A stretch of 37,066 nucleotides of DNA from Blautia sp. MSJ-9 (GCF_018919065.1 NZ_JAHLQG010000045.1:1-37066); one strand, 5' to 3'. Numbered from the stretch's first letter, positions 24,103-32,512 are shown. The notes: generated from the letters alone by a model not told the origin. Made by a program: numbers and translations.

Positions 24103-24131
24103 TTGACAAATGAAGATTCATCATATATACT
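24103..24131 (+). promoter_or_regulatory. promoter of the tRNA-Gly cluster
   Basis: TTGACA (24103-24108) and TATACT (24126-24131) are 17 bases apart, 42 bases before the first tRNA. Confidence 0.88.
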
Positions 24132-24173
24132 AGTCTTCGTCGATGAGACAGAGACGTACAGACAATAGGCTGT

Positions 24174-24244
24174 GCGGGTGTAGTTCAATGGTAGAACACC
24201 AGCCTTCCAAGCTGGATACGTGGGTTCGATTCCCATCACCCGCT
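24174..24244 (+). tRNA. tRNA-Gly (TCC anticodon), copy 1
   Basis: A 71-base cloverleaf: GCGGGTG with CACCCGC, anticodon loop CTTCCAA (TCC), T loop TTCGATT. CCA is not encoded. Confidence 0.95.
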
Positions 24245-24247
24245 TAT

Positions 24248-24320
24248 GCGATAGTGGCGTAGTTGGTAACGCGCGACCTTGCCAAGGTCGAGACCGCGGG
24301 TTCGAGCCCCGTCTATCGCT
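24248..24320 (+). tRNA. tRNA-Gly (GCC anticodon), copy 1
   Basis: A 73-base cloverleaf: GCGATAG with CTATCGC, anticodon loop TTGCCAA (GCC), T loop TTCGAGC. It lies only three bases after the preceding tRNA, so the two are processed from one transcript. Confidence 0.95.
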
Positions 24321-24337
24321 CTTTTAACTGAATATCT

Positions 24338-24408
24338 GCGGGTGTAGTTCAATGGTAGAACACCAGCCTTCCAAGCTGGATACGTGGGTTCGATTCCCAT
24401 CACCCGCT
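24338..24408 (+). tRNA. tRNA-Gly (TCC anticodon), copy 2
   Basis: Identical to the tRNA at 24174-24244. It belongs to a second repeat of the same pair, offset by 164 bases. Confidence 0.95.
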
Positions 24409-24411
24409 TGT

Positions 24412-24484
24412 GCGATAGTGGCGTAGTTGGTAACGCGCGACCTTGCCAAGGTCGAGACCGCGGGTTCGAGCCCCGTCTATCGCT
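24412..24484 (+). tRNA. tRNA-Gly (GCC anticodon), copy 2
   Basis: Identical to the tRNA at 24248-24320. The three-base spacer differs by one base between repeats (TAT versus TGT region). Confidence 0.95.
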
Positions 24485-24489
24485 CTTGA

Positions 24490-24516
24490 GACTTCGGATT
24501 TTCCGAAGTCTTTTTT
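24490..24516 (+). terminator. terminator of the tRNA-Gly cluster
   Basis: GACTTCGG (24490-24497) pairs with CCGAAGTC (24503-24510), followed by TTTTTT. The next 200 bases to 24719 hold no gene that I can support, only a 14-base palindrome ATCTGATATCAGAT (24700-24713). Confidence 0.92.
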
Positions 24517-24719
24517 CTGTTTCCGGATATATTTTATTGCAAAAATTTTTGGTTTGTATACATAGAATAGTGGTCACCAGAAAGAATTTGTTTTGGCATC
24601 ATTATTCAAAAAAGTTTTTGGAAAGTGGAAATATAAGAACTGCCACATATTCAATAAGAATATGCAGCAGCCCGTTAGGAAGGATTATAGAATTATGATA
24701 TCTGATATCAGATGTCAGC

Positions 24720-24935
24720 TCAGGATTGTTCTGAGACAGTGTCGGAATCACCGTAAAAGGTCAGGAGATAGAGTCCGCAGATTCCTACCAGACCATATAC
24801 GATCCTGGAGATCCAGCTCATGCTTCCGAAAAGGAGAGCGACCAGGTTCAGATTGAAGAAACCAATCAGTCCCCAGTTAACAGCTCCGATAATGGCGATA
24901 GTAAGCGCCGTATATCTTAAACATTTGCTTCCCAT
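24720..24935 (-). CDS. DUF378 family small membrane protein
   Basis: A 71-residue protein with two hydrophobic helices (about 9-30 and 40-60) and the DUF378 (YuzA-like) signature: AIIGAVNWGLIGFFNLNLVALLFG and ISRIVYGLVGICGLYLL. Its length is typical. AAAGGATGG lies before ATG. Function of the family is not known; it is a common inner-membrane protein of Firmicutes. Confidence 0.88.
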   Translation of the reverse strand: MGSKCLRYTALTIAIIGAVNWGLIGFFNLNLVALLFGSMSWISRIVYGLVGICGLYLLTFYGDSDTVSEQS

Positions 24936-25021
24936 AAGTCACCATCCTTTCATAAACCTGTTGCTGTATGCAGCTTACACAGGAATCATAAAGCTATTAC
25001 ATTCCTTATTGTTTCACAGAA

Positions 25022-25076
25022 AATAAAAAATATGCACAGCAGATCCAAATTAAATTTTGAATGCTGTGCATATTTT
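25022..25076 (-). terminator. terminator of the DUF5067 gene
   Basis: AAAATATGCACAGCA (25027-25041) and TGCTGTGCATATTTT (25062-25076) form a perfect 15-base stem; on the minus strand it runs into TTTTTTATTT. Confidence 0.72.
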
Positions 25077-25171
25077 GCTTTTCATTAATGATTTAAGGTG
25101 TACAAATCAAAAATTTATTTTGTAATTTCTTAAAGCAACTGTATTTAGAAAAAATATATTTAAAAATAGGC

Positions 25172-26227
25172 TTATTTTACTTTAAGAATCTGTTTTGCAA
25201 CTGCATCTTCATCAAAGGAAAATGCCTCCTGTGCCTGAACAGTTACATCGCTCTCATCTGTCAGTGTAAATGCCTGACATACATTAACTGTCTGTCCCGG
25301 CTGGATCTCAGCTGTAAAATGATCAATTGCATCATCATTATTCTCTGGAATAGCAGCTTCGCAGGCTTCTCCATGCTGATAAGCCTTTAAGCTTACATCT
25401 ACCATTGCGCTGGAAGCAGTAGATTCGTTGTTTGTATAATCATAATAAACCATAATACAAGGATTTCCGGCGAAATCTTTCGTGATCACATGTTTGGTAT
25501 ATTTGATTGTAAATTTGTCTGTTGTAAGGTTAAGAGTATCATCAGCAGATGCTTCCGGTGCACTGGAAGCTGAGGAATCTTCGCTGTCTGTATTGTTAAG
25601 AGAATTGTTGATTTCGTCTTCAACGCTCTTGAAGTTTGCAGACATAATTTTGACTGTCTCATCATCCAGAGAAACAATCTTCCATCCGGAATTGGTTTTG
25701 ATCAGCGGATAGGTGATATCCGCTTCAGAGAACTCATCTTTTTCTACTTTCTTAGCCTGCTCATTCAGAATAGATGCAAGTGTTTCCTGAGTTTCATCTT
25801 CGGAAAGCTGATTTCCAGCATAAGCATTGGAAACAATCTGACGAAGAAATTCCGTGATAGTTGCCTTATAAATATTAGTTCCATCAATGTAGGTGATATG
25901 TGCAGTGACGGAAGCAGTGCCGTTCTGAATGTCGAATCTGTTTTTTGTGATCTTGTAAGTCATTTTTTTGTTGATCTCTGAGAAGAAATCAGTGTATGCA
26001 GTGTTACGGATATCTGCGTTGTCCAGCGCAGAGAGATCACTGCTCTGAATCATGGATTCCATTGTAGTGAAGTCCATGTTCTGCATACTGTCAAGAAACT
26101 GCTCGACTGCTTTGCGTGGCTGCTGACGCTGATAGAAATAAAATCCTGCGCCTCCACCGATAGCGAGAACCAGGATCAGGATAAAAATGATCAGTCCTGC
26201 ATGCCCTTTTTTATTCTTTTTTGCCAT
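25172..26227 (-). CDS. membrane-anchored envelope protein with DUF5067-like domain
   Basis: A 351-residue protein with an N-terminal signal anchor (KKNKKGHAGLIIFILILVLAIGG, helix about 10-32). Residues 38-195 look like an NTF2/DUF4878-type domain (RKAVEQFLDSMQNMDFTTMESM; later YPLIKTNSGWKIVSLDDE). A Ser/Asp-rich linker (205-228) follows. The last 120 residues read as a DUF5067/DUF4352-type Ig-like domain (GNPCIMVYYDYTNNESTASSAM, IQPGQTVNVCQAFTLTDESDVTVQA). It should face outward. Role unknown. AGGAGG lies four bases before ATG. Monocistronic. Confidence 0.8.
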   Translation of the reverse strand: MAKKNKKGHAGLIIFILILVLAIGGGAGFYFYQRQQPRKAVEQFLDSMQNMDFTTMESMIQSSDLSALDNADIRNTAYTDFFSEINKKMTYKITKNRFDIQNGTASVTAHITYIDGTNIYKATITEFLRQIVSNAYAGNQLSEDETQETLASILNEQAKKVEKDEFSEADITYPLIKTNSGWKIVSLDDETVKIMSANFKSVEDEINNSLNNTDSEDSSASSAPEASADDTLNLTTDKFTIKYTKHVITKDFAGNPCIMVYYDYTNNESTASSAMVDVSLKAYQHGEACEAAIPENNDDAIDHFTAEIQPGQTVNVCQAFTLTDESDVTVQAQEAFSFDEDAVAKQILKVK

Positions 26228-26278
26228 GTTTCCTCCTGTCTTGGAGCATAATTGCTCTGAAACGTGTTAAATACTTGT

Positions 26279-26305
26279 GTTACCGGGCACGGAGTGAACA
26301 GTAAC
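26279..26305. repeat. 27-bp palindromic repeat, copy 1
   Basis: Begins GTTACCGGGCACG and ends GAGTGAACAGTAAC. The outer GTTAC/GTAAC arms pair. It lies in the divergent region between the DUF5067 gene and the hydrolase. Same family as the copies at 29644 and 35539. Confidence 0.7.
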
Positions 26306-26395
26306 ACGATAGTTTCGTGAATAATAACATTATACCAGAATGCGTTGACAATGGCAAATTCCTTCAATTATAATCAGGATAACAGGGGTGGTAAC

Positions 26396-26413
26396 GTTAT
26401 TGAGAACAGTAAC
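26396..26413. repeat. shortened palindromic repeat, copy 2
   Basis: GTTATTGAGAACAGTAAC has both arms of the 27-bp repeat but lacks nine central bases, consistent with deletion between its two GAAC motifs. Confidence 0.55.
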
Positions 26414-26448
26414 GTGCAAATATAATACAGGAAAGAAGGCGTGAATTT

Positions 26449-27372
26449 ATGAAATACGAGAGTTCTTTTAAATCAGAAGCGGACGGGCTTGAGATTTCGA
26501 TTATGGCAGTGATCCCGGATAAGAAAACATACCGCGCAGTTGTACAGCTGGTGCATGGCATGAGCGAACATAAAGAGAGATATCTTCCATTTATGCAGTA
26601 TCTGGCGAATCTTGGATATGTGACAGTGATTCATGATCACAGAGGACATGGAAAGAGCGTGAAATATCAGGAAGATCTGGGCTTTACATATGGTGGTGGA
26701 GCAAAAGCAATGCTCCAGGATATCCGTACCGTAAATCGAAAAATACATACTCAATATCCGGACCTTCCGGTGATCCTTATGGGACACAGTATGGGTTCTC
26801 TGGCAGTGAGAGCGTTTGTTGCAGAGCATGACAGTTGTGTGGATATGCTGATCGTGTGTGGTTCTCCGAGCTACAACACGGCAATGCCGCTGGGCGTAGG
26901 CATTGCAAAGATGGAAAAGGCTGTCTTTGGACCAAGACACAGGAGTAAGCTGATCGAAGCGATGTCCTTTGGCGCAGGAGCTGCCAAATTCAGAAAAGAT
27001 AAAACCTGTACTGCCTGGATCTGCTCAGATCCGAAGGTAGCACAGGAGTATAAGGAATCTGAATTGTGTGGTTTCACGTTTACAGATGATGCATATCTGG
27101 CATTATTTGAGCTGATGAAACGTGCTTATGACACAGAGAAATTTTCGTGTACGAATCCGAAGATGCCGGTGTTGTTTGTGAGTGGAGCAGAGGATCCATG
27201 TCTGATCAATGTGCGTCATTTTGCAAAAACAGTAAAGGCAATGCGTCATGCAGGATATCTTGATGTAAAGGGAAAATTATATCCGGGCATGCGTCATGAG
27301 ATCCTGAACGAAATTGGTAAAGAGCAGGTATATCATGATATCGCAGTTTATATGAGGAAAAAAGGTTTCTGA
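26449..27372 (+). CDS. alpha/beta hydrolase (lysophospholipase / S33-like)
   Basis: A 307-residue cytoplasmic hydrolase. Oxyanion region VQLVHGMSEHKERY, then VTVIHDHRGHGKSV, nucleophile elbow with S114 in LMGHSMGS, acid D249 in VSGAEDPC and H283 in GMRHEIL: a complete triad in the order and spacing of the monoglyceride lipase/lysophospholipase (Hydrolase_4) group. Length is normal. Substrate could be a lysolipid or other ester. GAAAGAAGG lies upstream of ATG. No obvious operon partner. Confidence 0.9.
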   Translation: MKYESSFKSEADGLEISIMAVIPDKKTYRAVVQLVHGMSEHKERYLPFMQYLANLGYVTVIHDHRGHGKSVKYQEDLGFTYGGGAKAMLQDIRTVNRKIHTQYPDLPVILMGHSMGSLAVRAFVAEHDSCVDMLIVCGSPSYNTAMPLGVGIAKMEKAVFGPRHRSKLIEAMSFGAGAAKFRKDKTCTAWICSDPKVAQEYKESELCGFTFTDDAYLALFELMKRAYDTEKFSCTNPKMPVLFVSGAEDPCLINVRHFAKTVKAMRHAGYLDVKGKLYPGMRHEILNEIGKEQVYHDIAVYMRKKGF

Positions 27373-27451
27373 TCATTTGCAGTATAAGATAGAAGTATCC
27401 GGTTAGAATAATATGCGTTACCAGAAATACGTGAAGGGGAGAAATCGGATA

Positions 27452-27598
27452 TTGAAAAAATTAAGAATATTACTGTTGATACTGGCAGTAACCGGATGCG
27501 TGGAATGTACAGGATGCGCTGCAAAAAAGTCAGCATCAGAACAGGGAGAGCTAGTGAGAAATGAGAGGCTGTTGGAGAAATCCGGCAGTCTTTCTTAA
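27452..27598 (+). CDS. possible small lipoprotein
   Basis: Starting at TTG 27452, with GGGGAG ten bases upstream, it reads KKLRILLLILAVTGCVECTGC, a compact lipoprotein signal with lipobox AVTGC, then only about 30 residues of Lys/Ser/Glu-rich sequence. The 48-residue product could be a real small lipoprotein or the stub of a larger gene. I recognise no family. Confidence 0.35.
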   Translation: MKKLRILLLILAVTGCVECTGCAAKKSASEQGELVRNERLLEKSGSLS

Positions 27599-27736
27599 TG
27601 TAAGGCTTTACGTTTAGGTGAAAAAATGATAAGATAATATTCAAAATTTAACCAAATAAACTGCGAAGCAGTCACAAGGTTATAAGCAGAGGATTCTATC
27701 TGCTTAATATGAAATGGATTACAAAGGAGGAACTCC

Positions 27737-28162
27737 ATGGAAAAAAATAAAAATGAAGAACTGCAGGAACAGGTTCAGACAGAAAGCCAGGAGGAACAGA
27801 AGCCGTCCTCCAATGCACGATTCATGCTCTGGACTTTGGCAGGAATCTACTTATTGTATACCGGCTATAGTCTGTGTAAAGGATTTATAACAGGAGCAGA
27901 AGGTACTGGCATTGGATTTATGTTTGCCGGAATTGCGTTTGCGGTCATTGGCGTGGGTCTGTTAGTTGCCAGCATAAAGACTATGATCTCAGAGGATAAG
28001 CTGAAGAAAGCAAAAGCAGCAAAGGATGCTGCAATGGCTGCTGCGGCAGGCAGTGAGCTGGATAAAGGTGATGGATCAGGTACAAAGAAATCCATGAGTA
28101 TTTCAGAGAGAGCAAATCTGGCAAAGAGATTAGAAAATGAAGAGGAAAGCGAGGAAGAATGA
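27737..28162 (+). CDS. small two-helix membrane protein
   Basis: A 141-residue protein: a Glu/Gln-rich cytoplasmic start, two transmembrane helices (about 28-50 and 57-82; FMLWTLAGIYLLYTGYSLC, GFMFAGIAFAVIGVGLLVAS), and a charged Lys/Ala/Glu-rich coiled C-terminus ending in acidic residues. AAAGGAGG lies before ATG. It overlaps the VanZ gene by four bases (ATGA), so the two are co-translated. The family is common in Lachnospiraceae but has no assigned role that I know of. Confidence 0.75.
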   Translation: MEKNKNEELQEQVQTESQEEQKPSSNARFMLWTLAGIYLLYTGYSLCKGFITGAEGTGIGFMFAGIAFAVIGVGLLVASIKTMISEDKLKKAKAAKDAAMAAAAGSELDKGDGSGTKKSMSISERANLAKRLENEEESEEE

Positions 28163-28665
28163 AAATATTGATCACATTGCTGAAGCCTCTTTCCTTTTTG
28201 CCGGCGTTGTTGATGATGTACGTTATCTATTCTTTTTCAGCACAGCCGGGTGAGGTTTCAGGAAATCTGAGTTATCAGGTAAGCTATGATATTGTAGAAT
28301 TAAAAAGTGAACTTTTATCTGAGAATTTAAGCAGTGATGAATTAGCTTATAAAGCGGACGGGATTCATTATTATGTGCGAAAAGCAGCGCATATGACGGA
28401 ATACTTTCTGCTGGCTATTGCGATTTCCTTTCCATTATATGTGTATGGTGTGAGAGGAATCTGGCTGATGATCCTTGCGGGGATCGTCTGTGTGGGATTT
28501 GCCGGACTGGATGAATATCACCAGTCATTTGTAGGCGATCGTACTCCGGCAGTAAAGGATGTGTGCATTGACAGCAGCGGTGCATTTATCGGTATCCTGC
28601 TGGTTCAGGCATTCTGCTGGTCAGCGTTGAATAATCCAAACAAAAAGAAGAAAAAACGTAAATAA
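28159..28665 (+). CDS. VanZ family protein
   Basis: A 168-residue membrane protein with about four helices and the VanZ pattern: IYSFSAQPGEVS near the start, RKAAHMTEYFLLAIAISFPLY in the middle and LDEYHQSFVGDRTPAVKDVCIDSSGAFIG near the end. VanZ itself confers low teicoplanin resistance; most stand-alone homologues have no proven role and probably affect the cell surface. Coupled to the preceding gene and followed by a terminator. Confidence 0.9.
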   Translation: MKILITLLKPLSFLPALLMMYVIYSFSAQPGEVSGNLSYQVSYDIVELKSELLSENLSSDELAYKADGIHYYVRKAAHMTEYFLLAIAISFPLYVYGVRGIWLMILAGIVCVGFAGLDEYHQSFVGDRTPAVKDVCIDSSGAFIGILLVQAFCWSALNNPNKKKKKRK

Positions 28666-28713
28666 AAAACTGTAGGTGTTCTGTGTAAGAAACAGAATGC
28701 CCACAGTTTTTTG
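28665..28713. terminator. bidirectional terminator between VanZ and cbiK
   Basis: AAAAAACTGT (about 28665-28673) pairs with ACAGTTTTTT (28703-28712), with an inner TTCTGT/ACAGAA stem. It serves both convergent genes. Confidence 0.85.
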
Positions 28714-28719
28714 TTAGCT

Positions 28720-29526
28720 TTAAGCCTGAATTTCTGACAGTTTGTTCAGTCCTGCTTTGGTATGGCGGATAAAGATATCTCTGACTGCCTGGATTTCTCC
28801 GAGCCCCTTCAAAGTACAAGTGACAGAATAGCCTTCTTTTTCCAGAATACTTTTCCAGGAATCATCATCTTCTCCGGACATATCATTGGTGGCATGATCG
28901 CCCGCAACGATCATGAAAGGTGCCAGATGAACATGGTCTGGGTGAAGTTTCTCTAATTCATCGAGAAAACTTTCGATAGAAAAATCTCCCTCGACAGTAC
29001 CCATATGCATATTGGAATAGCCGAAATGTTTGAACAGCTGATCCATTTCAGGATAGAGTTCATTGGCAACATGCTCTGTTCCATGTCCCATAAATAAGAG
29101 AACTTCGTCAGATCCGGGATGATATTCCCGGGCCATAGCCTGACAGACTTCTTTTTTATCCTGGCTGGTGACCATCAGGGAATCACAGATGATGATGGAT
29201 TCAAAGTCCTTTTCAAATGCCATAACTTTCTGTTTCATGGCGTCGCTTTCAAAGCCTGTGATCACGTAAGTCGGCTGTACGACCACATTTCGGAAGCCGT
29301 CTTCTCTGATCTGAAGCATAGCTTCATCAATATCCATAATGTGAATACCGTCGCGCTTCAGCAGTTTGGCGCGGATGCGCGGGCTGGTCCACGCGCGGTA
29401 CAGTGGATATTCAGGATAAGCGTTGTGCAGATCTTTTTCTATCTGTTCGATGGTTTTCTTTCGCGTTTCTTCGTAACTTGTACCAAAGCTGACAACAAGA
29501 ATTGCTGTTTTTTCAGATGCCCCCAT
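28720..29526 (-). CDS. cbiK: sirohydrochlorin cobaltochelatase
   Basis: A 268-residue chelatase that inserts Co2+ into sirohydrochlorin (or the precorrin-2 oxidised form) in the anaerobic cobalamin route. Signature parts: ILVVSFGTSYEETRKKTIE at the start, metal/active-site H148 in FMGHGTEH, E179 in GTVEG and H211 in AGDHATNDM. Cytoplasmic, without signal peptide. I start at ATG 29526 (MGASEK), seven bases after AAGGAG; the longer ORF adds 33 unlikely residues. It stands outside any cobalamin operon, and I see no cobalamin riboswitch upstream. Iron or nickel use cannot be excluded. Confidence 0.92.
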   Translation of the reverse strand: MGASEKTAILVVSFGTSYEETRKKTIEQIEKDLHNAYPEYPLYRAWTSPRIRAKLLKRDGIHIMDIDEAMLQIREDGFRNVVVQPTYVITGFESDAMKQKVMAFEKDFESIIICDSLMVTSQDKKEVCQAMAREYHPGSDEVLLFMGHGTEHVANELYPEMDQLFKHFGYSNMHMGTVEGDFSIESFLDELEKLHPDHVHLAPFMIVAGDHATNDMSGEDDDSWKSILEKEGYSVTCTLKGLGEIQAVRDIFIRHTKAGLNKLSEIQA

Positions 29527-29643
29527 ATTAGATCTCCTTATATTAAGCATAATGCAGTTATTTCTCCAGGTACTGTTATTCCGCAAGAACAGCAGTGGAT
29601 AATAACAGAATAATTGACTGCGCACTCATATAAGATATCTGCA

Positions 29644-29670
29644 GTTGCCGGGCATAGTGTGACCGGTAAC
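29644..29670. repeat. 27-bp palindromic repeat, copy 3
   Basis: Begins GTTGCCGGGCATAG and ends GTGTGACCGGTAAC. Same length and layout as the copy at 26279, with compensating differences in the arms. It lies between the divergent cbiK and GH172 genes. Confidence 0.62.
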
Positions 29671-29722
29671 CATCTGTTCTATTATACAGAGGAAAATGTG
29701 GAAACTCAAGTATGAAAAGGGG

Positions 29723-29751
29723 TTAAAAACAGGAAAATTGCATGGTATAAT
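29723..29751 (+). promoter_or_regulatory. promoter of the GH172 gene
   Basis: TTAAAA (29723-29728), 17 bases, TATAAT (29746-29751). Confidence 0.55.
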
Positions 29752-29809
29752 AAATATGTTGATTACAGTTGAATGGCAGAGGTTCATAGGAGAAAAGGAG
29801 GCAGAAAAT

Positions 29810-30919
29810 ATGTATCAGTCATTTACAGGCGGACTTGGAGGAATTGCACTTGCGAAGCATGGAAGAAGCCGTGCGATCAATGCAGAGAATCCCCACGGGG
29901 AGAAGGGGAAAGGCGGAATGGTCGCAAGCGAACTTGGTCCGTCAAGAAAAGGCAGTCCGTGTCTGAGAGATATAGAGCCGGGGGCAGTCATAACTCTGGC
30001 AGAGATGGAAGGTCCGGGAGAGATCAATCATATTTGGATCACAGTGGATAATAAAACAACAGATGCAGACTGCTTCGTATTAAGAGATCTGGTCATACGC
30101 ATGTACTGGGATAATGAGGAGACACCATCGGTAGAAAGTCCGCTTGGAGATTTCTTCTGTTGCGGATTCGGCAGAGAATGCATTGTAAATTCTGTACCGA
30201 TGGCAGTGGTGCCAAGCAGAGGATTTAACTGCTATTTTCCAATGCCGTTTAAGAAGAAAGCAAAGATCACGCTGGAGAACCAGCATGCAAATAAGATCCC
30301 GGCATTTTTCTATCAAGTAGATTATTGTCTGTATGATGAACTTCCGGAAGATATCACATATTTCCATGCACAGTGGAGACGGGAGCGTCTCACAGAGAAA
30401 CAGAAAGATTACACGATCCTTGACGGTGTAAAAGGCAAAGGCCATTATGTAGGAACTTATATTGCGCTGACAACATTGGAGCGTTACTGGTGGGGTGAGG
30501 GTGAAGTGAAATTCTATATTGATGGAGACGATGAATATCCGACAATCTGTGGAACAGGTTCAGAAGATTATTTCGGCGGTTCCTGGAGTTTTGCGAAACA
30601 GGTAAATGGAAAAACTGTAGAGCAGACTTACAATACGCCATATCTTGGATATCCATACTATTCTGCACATGATGAACTGATCCATAATCCATATCATAAT
30701 GATGATTGTCCTCCGATGCGTGGATTTTACCGCTGGCATATTCAGGATCCGATCTGCTTTGAAGAAGATCTGAGAGTAACCATTCAGCAGATTGGAGTAG
30801 GGTACAGAGGAATGTTTGAAAGACAGGATGATGTGGCGAGTGTTGCATACTGGTATCAGACACTTCCGCATGCACCATTTGCGCCATTAATGGCAAAAGA
30901 GGACAGATGGCCGCGGTAA
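29810..30919 (+). CDS. GH172 (DUF2961) family glycosidase
   Basis: A 369-residue cytoplasmic protein of the DUF2961 family, now GH172, whose characterised members act on alpha-D-fructofuranosyl or alpha-D-arabinofuranosyl linkages (difructose anhydride, arabinan). Visible motifs: GPGEINHIWIT, SPLGDFFCCGFG, MPFKKKAKITLENQ, WWGEGEVKFYIDGDDEYPTI and CGTGSEDYFGGSW. Likely catalytic acids are E230/E232 and E252. Its end, RGFYRWHIQDPICF, is also typical. ATG 29810 has AAAGGAGG upstream; the longer ORF lacks a ribosome site at its start. Monocistronic. The exact sugar is unknown. Confidence 0.88.
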   Translation: MYQSFTGGLGGIALAKHGRSRAINAENPHGEKGKGGMVASELGPSRKGSPCLRDIEPGAVITLAEMEGPGEINHIWITVDNKTTDADCFVLRDLVIRMYWDNEETPSVESPLGDFFCCGFGRECIVNSVPMAVVPSRGFNCYFPMPFKKKAKITLENQHANKIPAFFYQVDYCLYDELPEDITYFHAQWRRERLTEKQKDYTILDGVKGKGHYVGTYIALTTLERYWWGEGEVKFYIDGDDEYPTICGTGSEDYFGGSWSFAKQVNGKTVEQTYNTPYLGYPYYSAHDELIHNPYHNDDCPPMRGFYRWHIQDPICFEEDLRVTIQQIGVGYRGMFERQDDVASVAYWYQTLPHAPFAPLMAKEDRWPR

Positions 30920-30995
30920 AAAAATACTCAGAAAATTGCAAAAAAATTCAGCGCCTCAAAAAAAGAACCATAAAATAGAATGTCTGATAAATTGC

Positions 30996-31049
30996 TTGCG
31001 GAATTATAGCCGAAGCTTTATAATGGAAAGACAACACAAAAAGTTGTCT
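30996..31049 (+). promoter_or_regulatory. promoter and leader hairpin of the NCS2 permease
   Basis: TTGCGG (30996-31001), 17 bases, TATAAT (31019-31024). The transcript opens with AGACAAC (31029-31035) pairing GTTGTCT (31043-31049), followed by TTTATATTCTCTC, which can alternatively pair with GAGAGACA further down. This could be an attenuator. No purine-riboswitch core is visible. Confidence 0.45.
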
Positions 31050-31146
31050 TTATATTCTCTCAATTCTGAAAAATATTTAGAGAGACAAATGCGGCTTAGA
31101 GCAGTTGAAGTATTGGGGTAGTAAACTGTTCGGAAAGGAGGTTCTT

Positions 31147-32484
31147 TTGGGGAACAAAGATTGCAGTATTAACAACATTTATCAATTGGAGGGAAGAGTA
31201 CCGATCGCTAAGGCAATTCCGTTTGGACTGCAGCACATTCTGGCGATGTTCGTGTCAAACCTGGCGCCGATCACGTTGATCGCGGCAGCAGCTCAGCCAT
31301 CGCTGAGTCAGGCACAGATTGCCATTCTTTTGCAGAATGCCATGTTTGTAGCCGGTATTGCGACTCTGGTACAGCTGTACCCGGTCTGGAAGATAGGATC
31401 GAAACTTCCGGTAGTTATGGGTGTCAGCTTTACATTCGTTACAGTATTATGCACGGTATCTGCCAATTACGGATATCCGGCAGTAGTCGGATCAGTCATT
31501 ATTGGTGGTCTGATGGAAGGTACGCTGGGACTTCTTGCAAAGTACTGGCGTAAGATCATTACACCTGTAGTTGCTGCATCTGTAGTAACAGCGATTGGCT
31601 TTTCCTTATTTACAGTAGGTGCGAGATCATTTGGCGGTGGATACAATGAGGATTTCGGTTCTGCACAGAACCTGCTCCTTGGTACGATCACTTTGGCAGT
31701 ATGCCTGATCTGGAACATTGCAGTGAAAGGATATCTGAAACAGCTTTCTGTTCTGGCAGGTCTGATCGTGGGATACATAATAGCGATCTTTATGGGAAAA
31801 GTAGATTTAAGTGCGATCATGTCAGGTGGTCTGGTTTCTCTGCCGCATTTTATGCCTTTTAAACCGGAATTCCATCCTGGAGCAATTCTTTCAACCTGCA
31901 TTATTTTCCTTGTATCAGCAGCAGAAACGATCGGAGATACTTCCGCACTTGTTTCCGGCGGTCTGGACAGAAAGATTACGGGCGAAGAGATTTCAGGTTC
32001 CCTTGCCTGTGACGGATATGCATCTACATTTTCTGCATTGTTCGGATGCCCGCCTGTAACATCATTCTCACAGAATGTTGGTCTGGTGGCTATGACGAAA
32101 GTTGTAAACAGATTTACGATCATGACCGGTGCGGCATGTATGATCCTTGCAGGTTTGCTTCCGCCGGTTGGTAACTTTTTTGCATCCCTGCCGGATGCAG
32201 TTCTCGGTGGATGTACGATCATGATGTTTGGTACGATCCTTACATCTGGTGTTCAGATGATCGCAGACTGTGGATTTTCACATCGTAATATTGTGATCAT
32301 TTCCCTGTCTCTTTCCATTGGAATCGGATTTACTACAGCAAGTGAGAGCGGTATCTGGGACATTTTCCCGGATCTGGTTCAGTCTGTATTTGCAAGCAAT
32401 GTAGTTGCAGTTGTTTTTGTAGTATCTGTATTATTGAGCTGCATCCTTCCGAAGAATATGGATATTCAGAAAATTGATAAATAA
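31147..32484 (+). CDS. NCS2 family nucleobase (xanthine/uracil) permease
   Basis: A 445-residue transporter with about 14 hydrophobic helices. NCS2 marks: AIPFGLQHILAMFVSNLAP at the start, the loop SAAETIGDTSAL, and the family motif CPPVTSFSQNVGLVAMTKV with the conserved QNVG. Uptake of a purine or uracil in symport with H+ or Na+ is expected. I start at TTG 31147 because AAAGGAGG ends five bases upstream and the hydrophobic core then begins about 25 residues in; no ATG has a comparable site. It stands alone, with a structured leader. Substrate choice is uncertain. Confidence 0.9.
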   Translation: MGNKDCSINNIYQLEGRVPIAKAIPFGLQHILAMFVSNLAPITLIAAAAQPSLSQAQIAILLQNAMFVAGIATLVQLYPVWKIGSKLPVVMGVSFTFVTVLCTVSANYGYPAVVGSVIIGGLMEGTLGLLAKYWRKIITPVVAASVVTAIGFSLFTVGARSFGGGYNEDFGSAQNLLLGTITLAVCLIWNIAVKGYLKQLSVLAGLIVGYIIAIFMGKVDLSAIMSGGLVSLPHFMPFKPEFHPGAILSTCIIFLVSAAETIGDTSALVSGGLDRKITGEEISGSLACDGYASTFSALFGCPPVTSFSQNVGLVAMTKVVNRFTIMTGAACMILAGLLPPVGNFFASLPDAVLGGCTIMMFGTILTSGVQMIADCGFSHRNIVIISLSLSIGIGFTTASESGIWDIFPDLVQSVFASNVVAVVFVVSVLLSCILPKNMDIQKIDK

Positions 32485-32512
32485 TAAGTCTGTCTTAAAC
32501 AAAGCAGGTAAG

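Noticed and set aside
24174..24484. CRISPR-like array because of regular repeats
   Set aside because: The repeat units are complete tRNA genes, only two units exist, and there are no spacers.
24236..24698. ORFs across the tRNA-Gly cluster
   Set aside because: They translate tRNA genes; no protein is supported.
29527..29809. Cobalamin riboswitch before cbiK
   Set aside because: No B12-box or matching arms found; the region holds a promoter and a short repeat instead.
30920..31146. Purine riboswitch before the NCS2 permease
   Set aside because: The expected loop and junction bases are absent; only generic hairpins are present.
31467..32222. 251-codon minus-strand ORF inside the NCS2 permease
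   Set aside because: Length reflects codon bias of the real gene on the other strand; no family motif or ribosome site.
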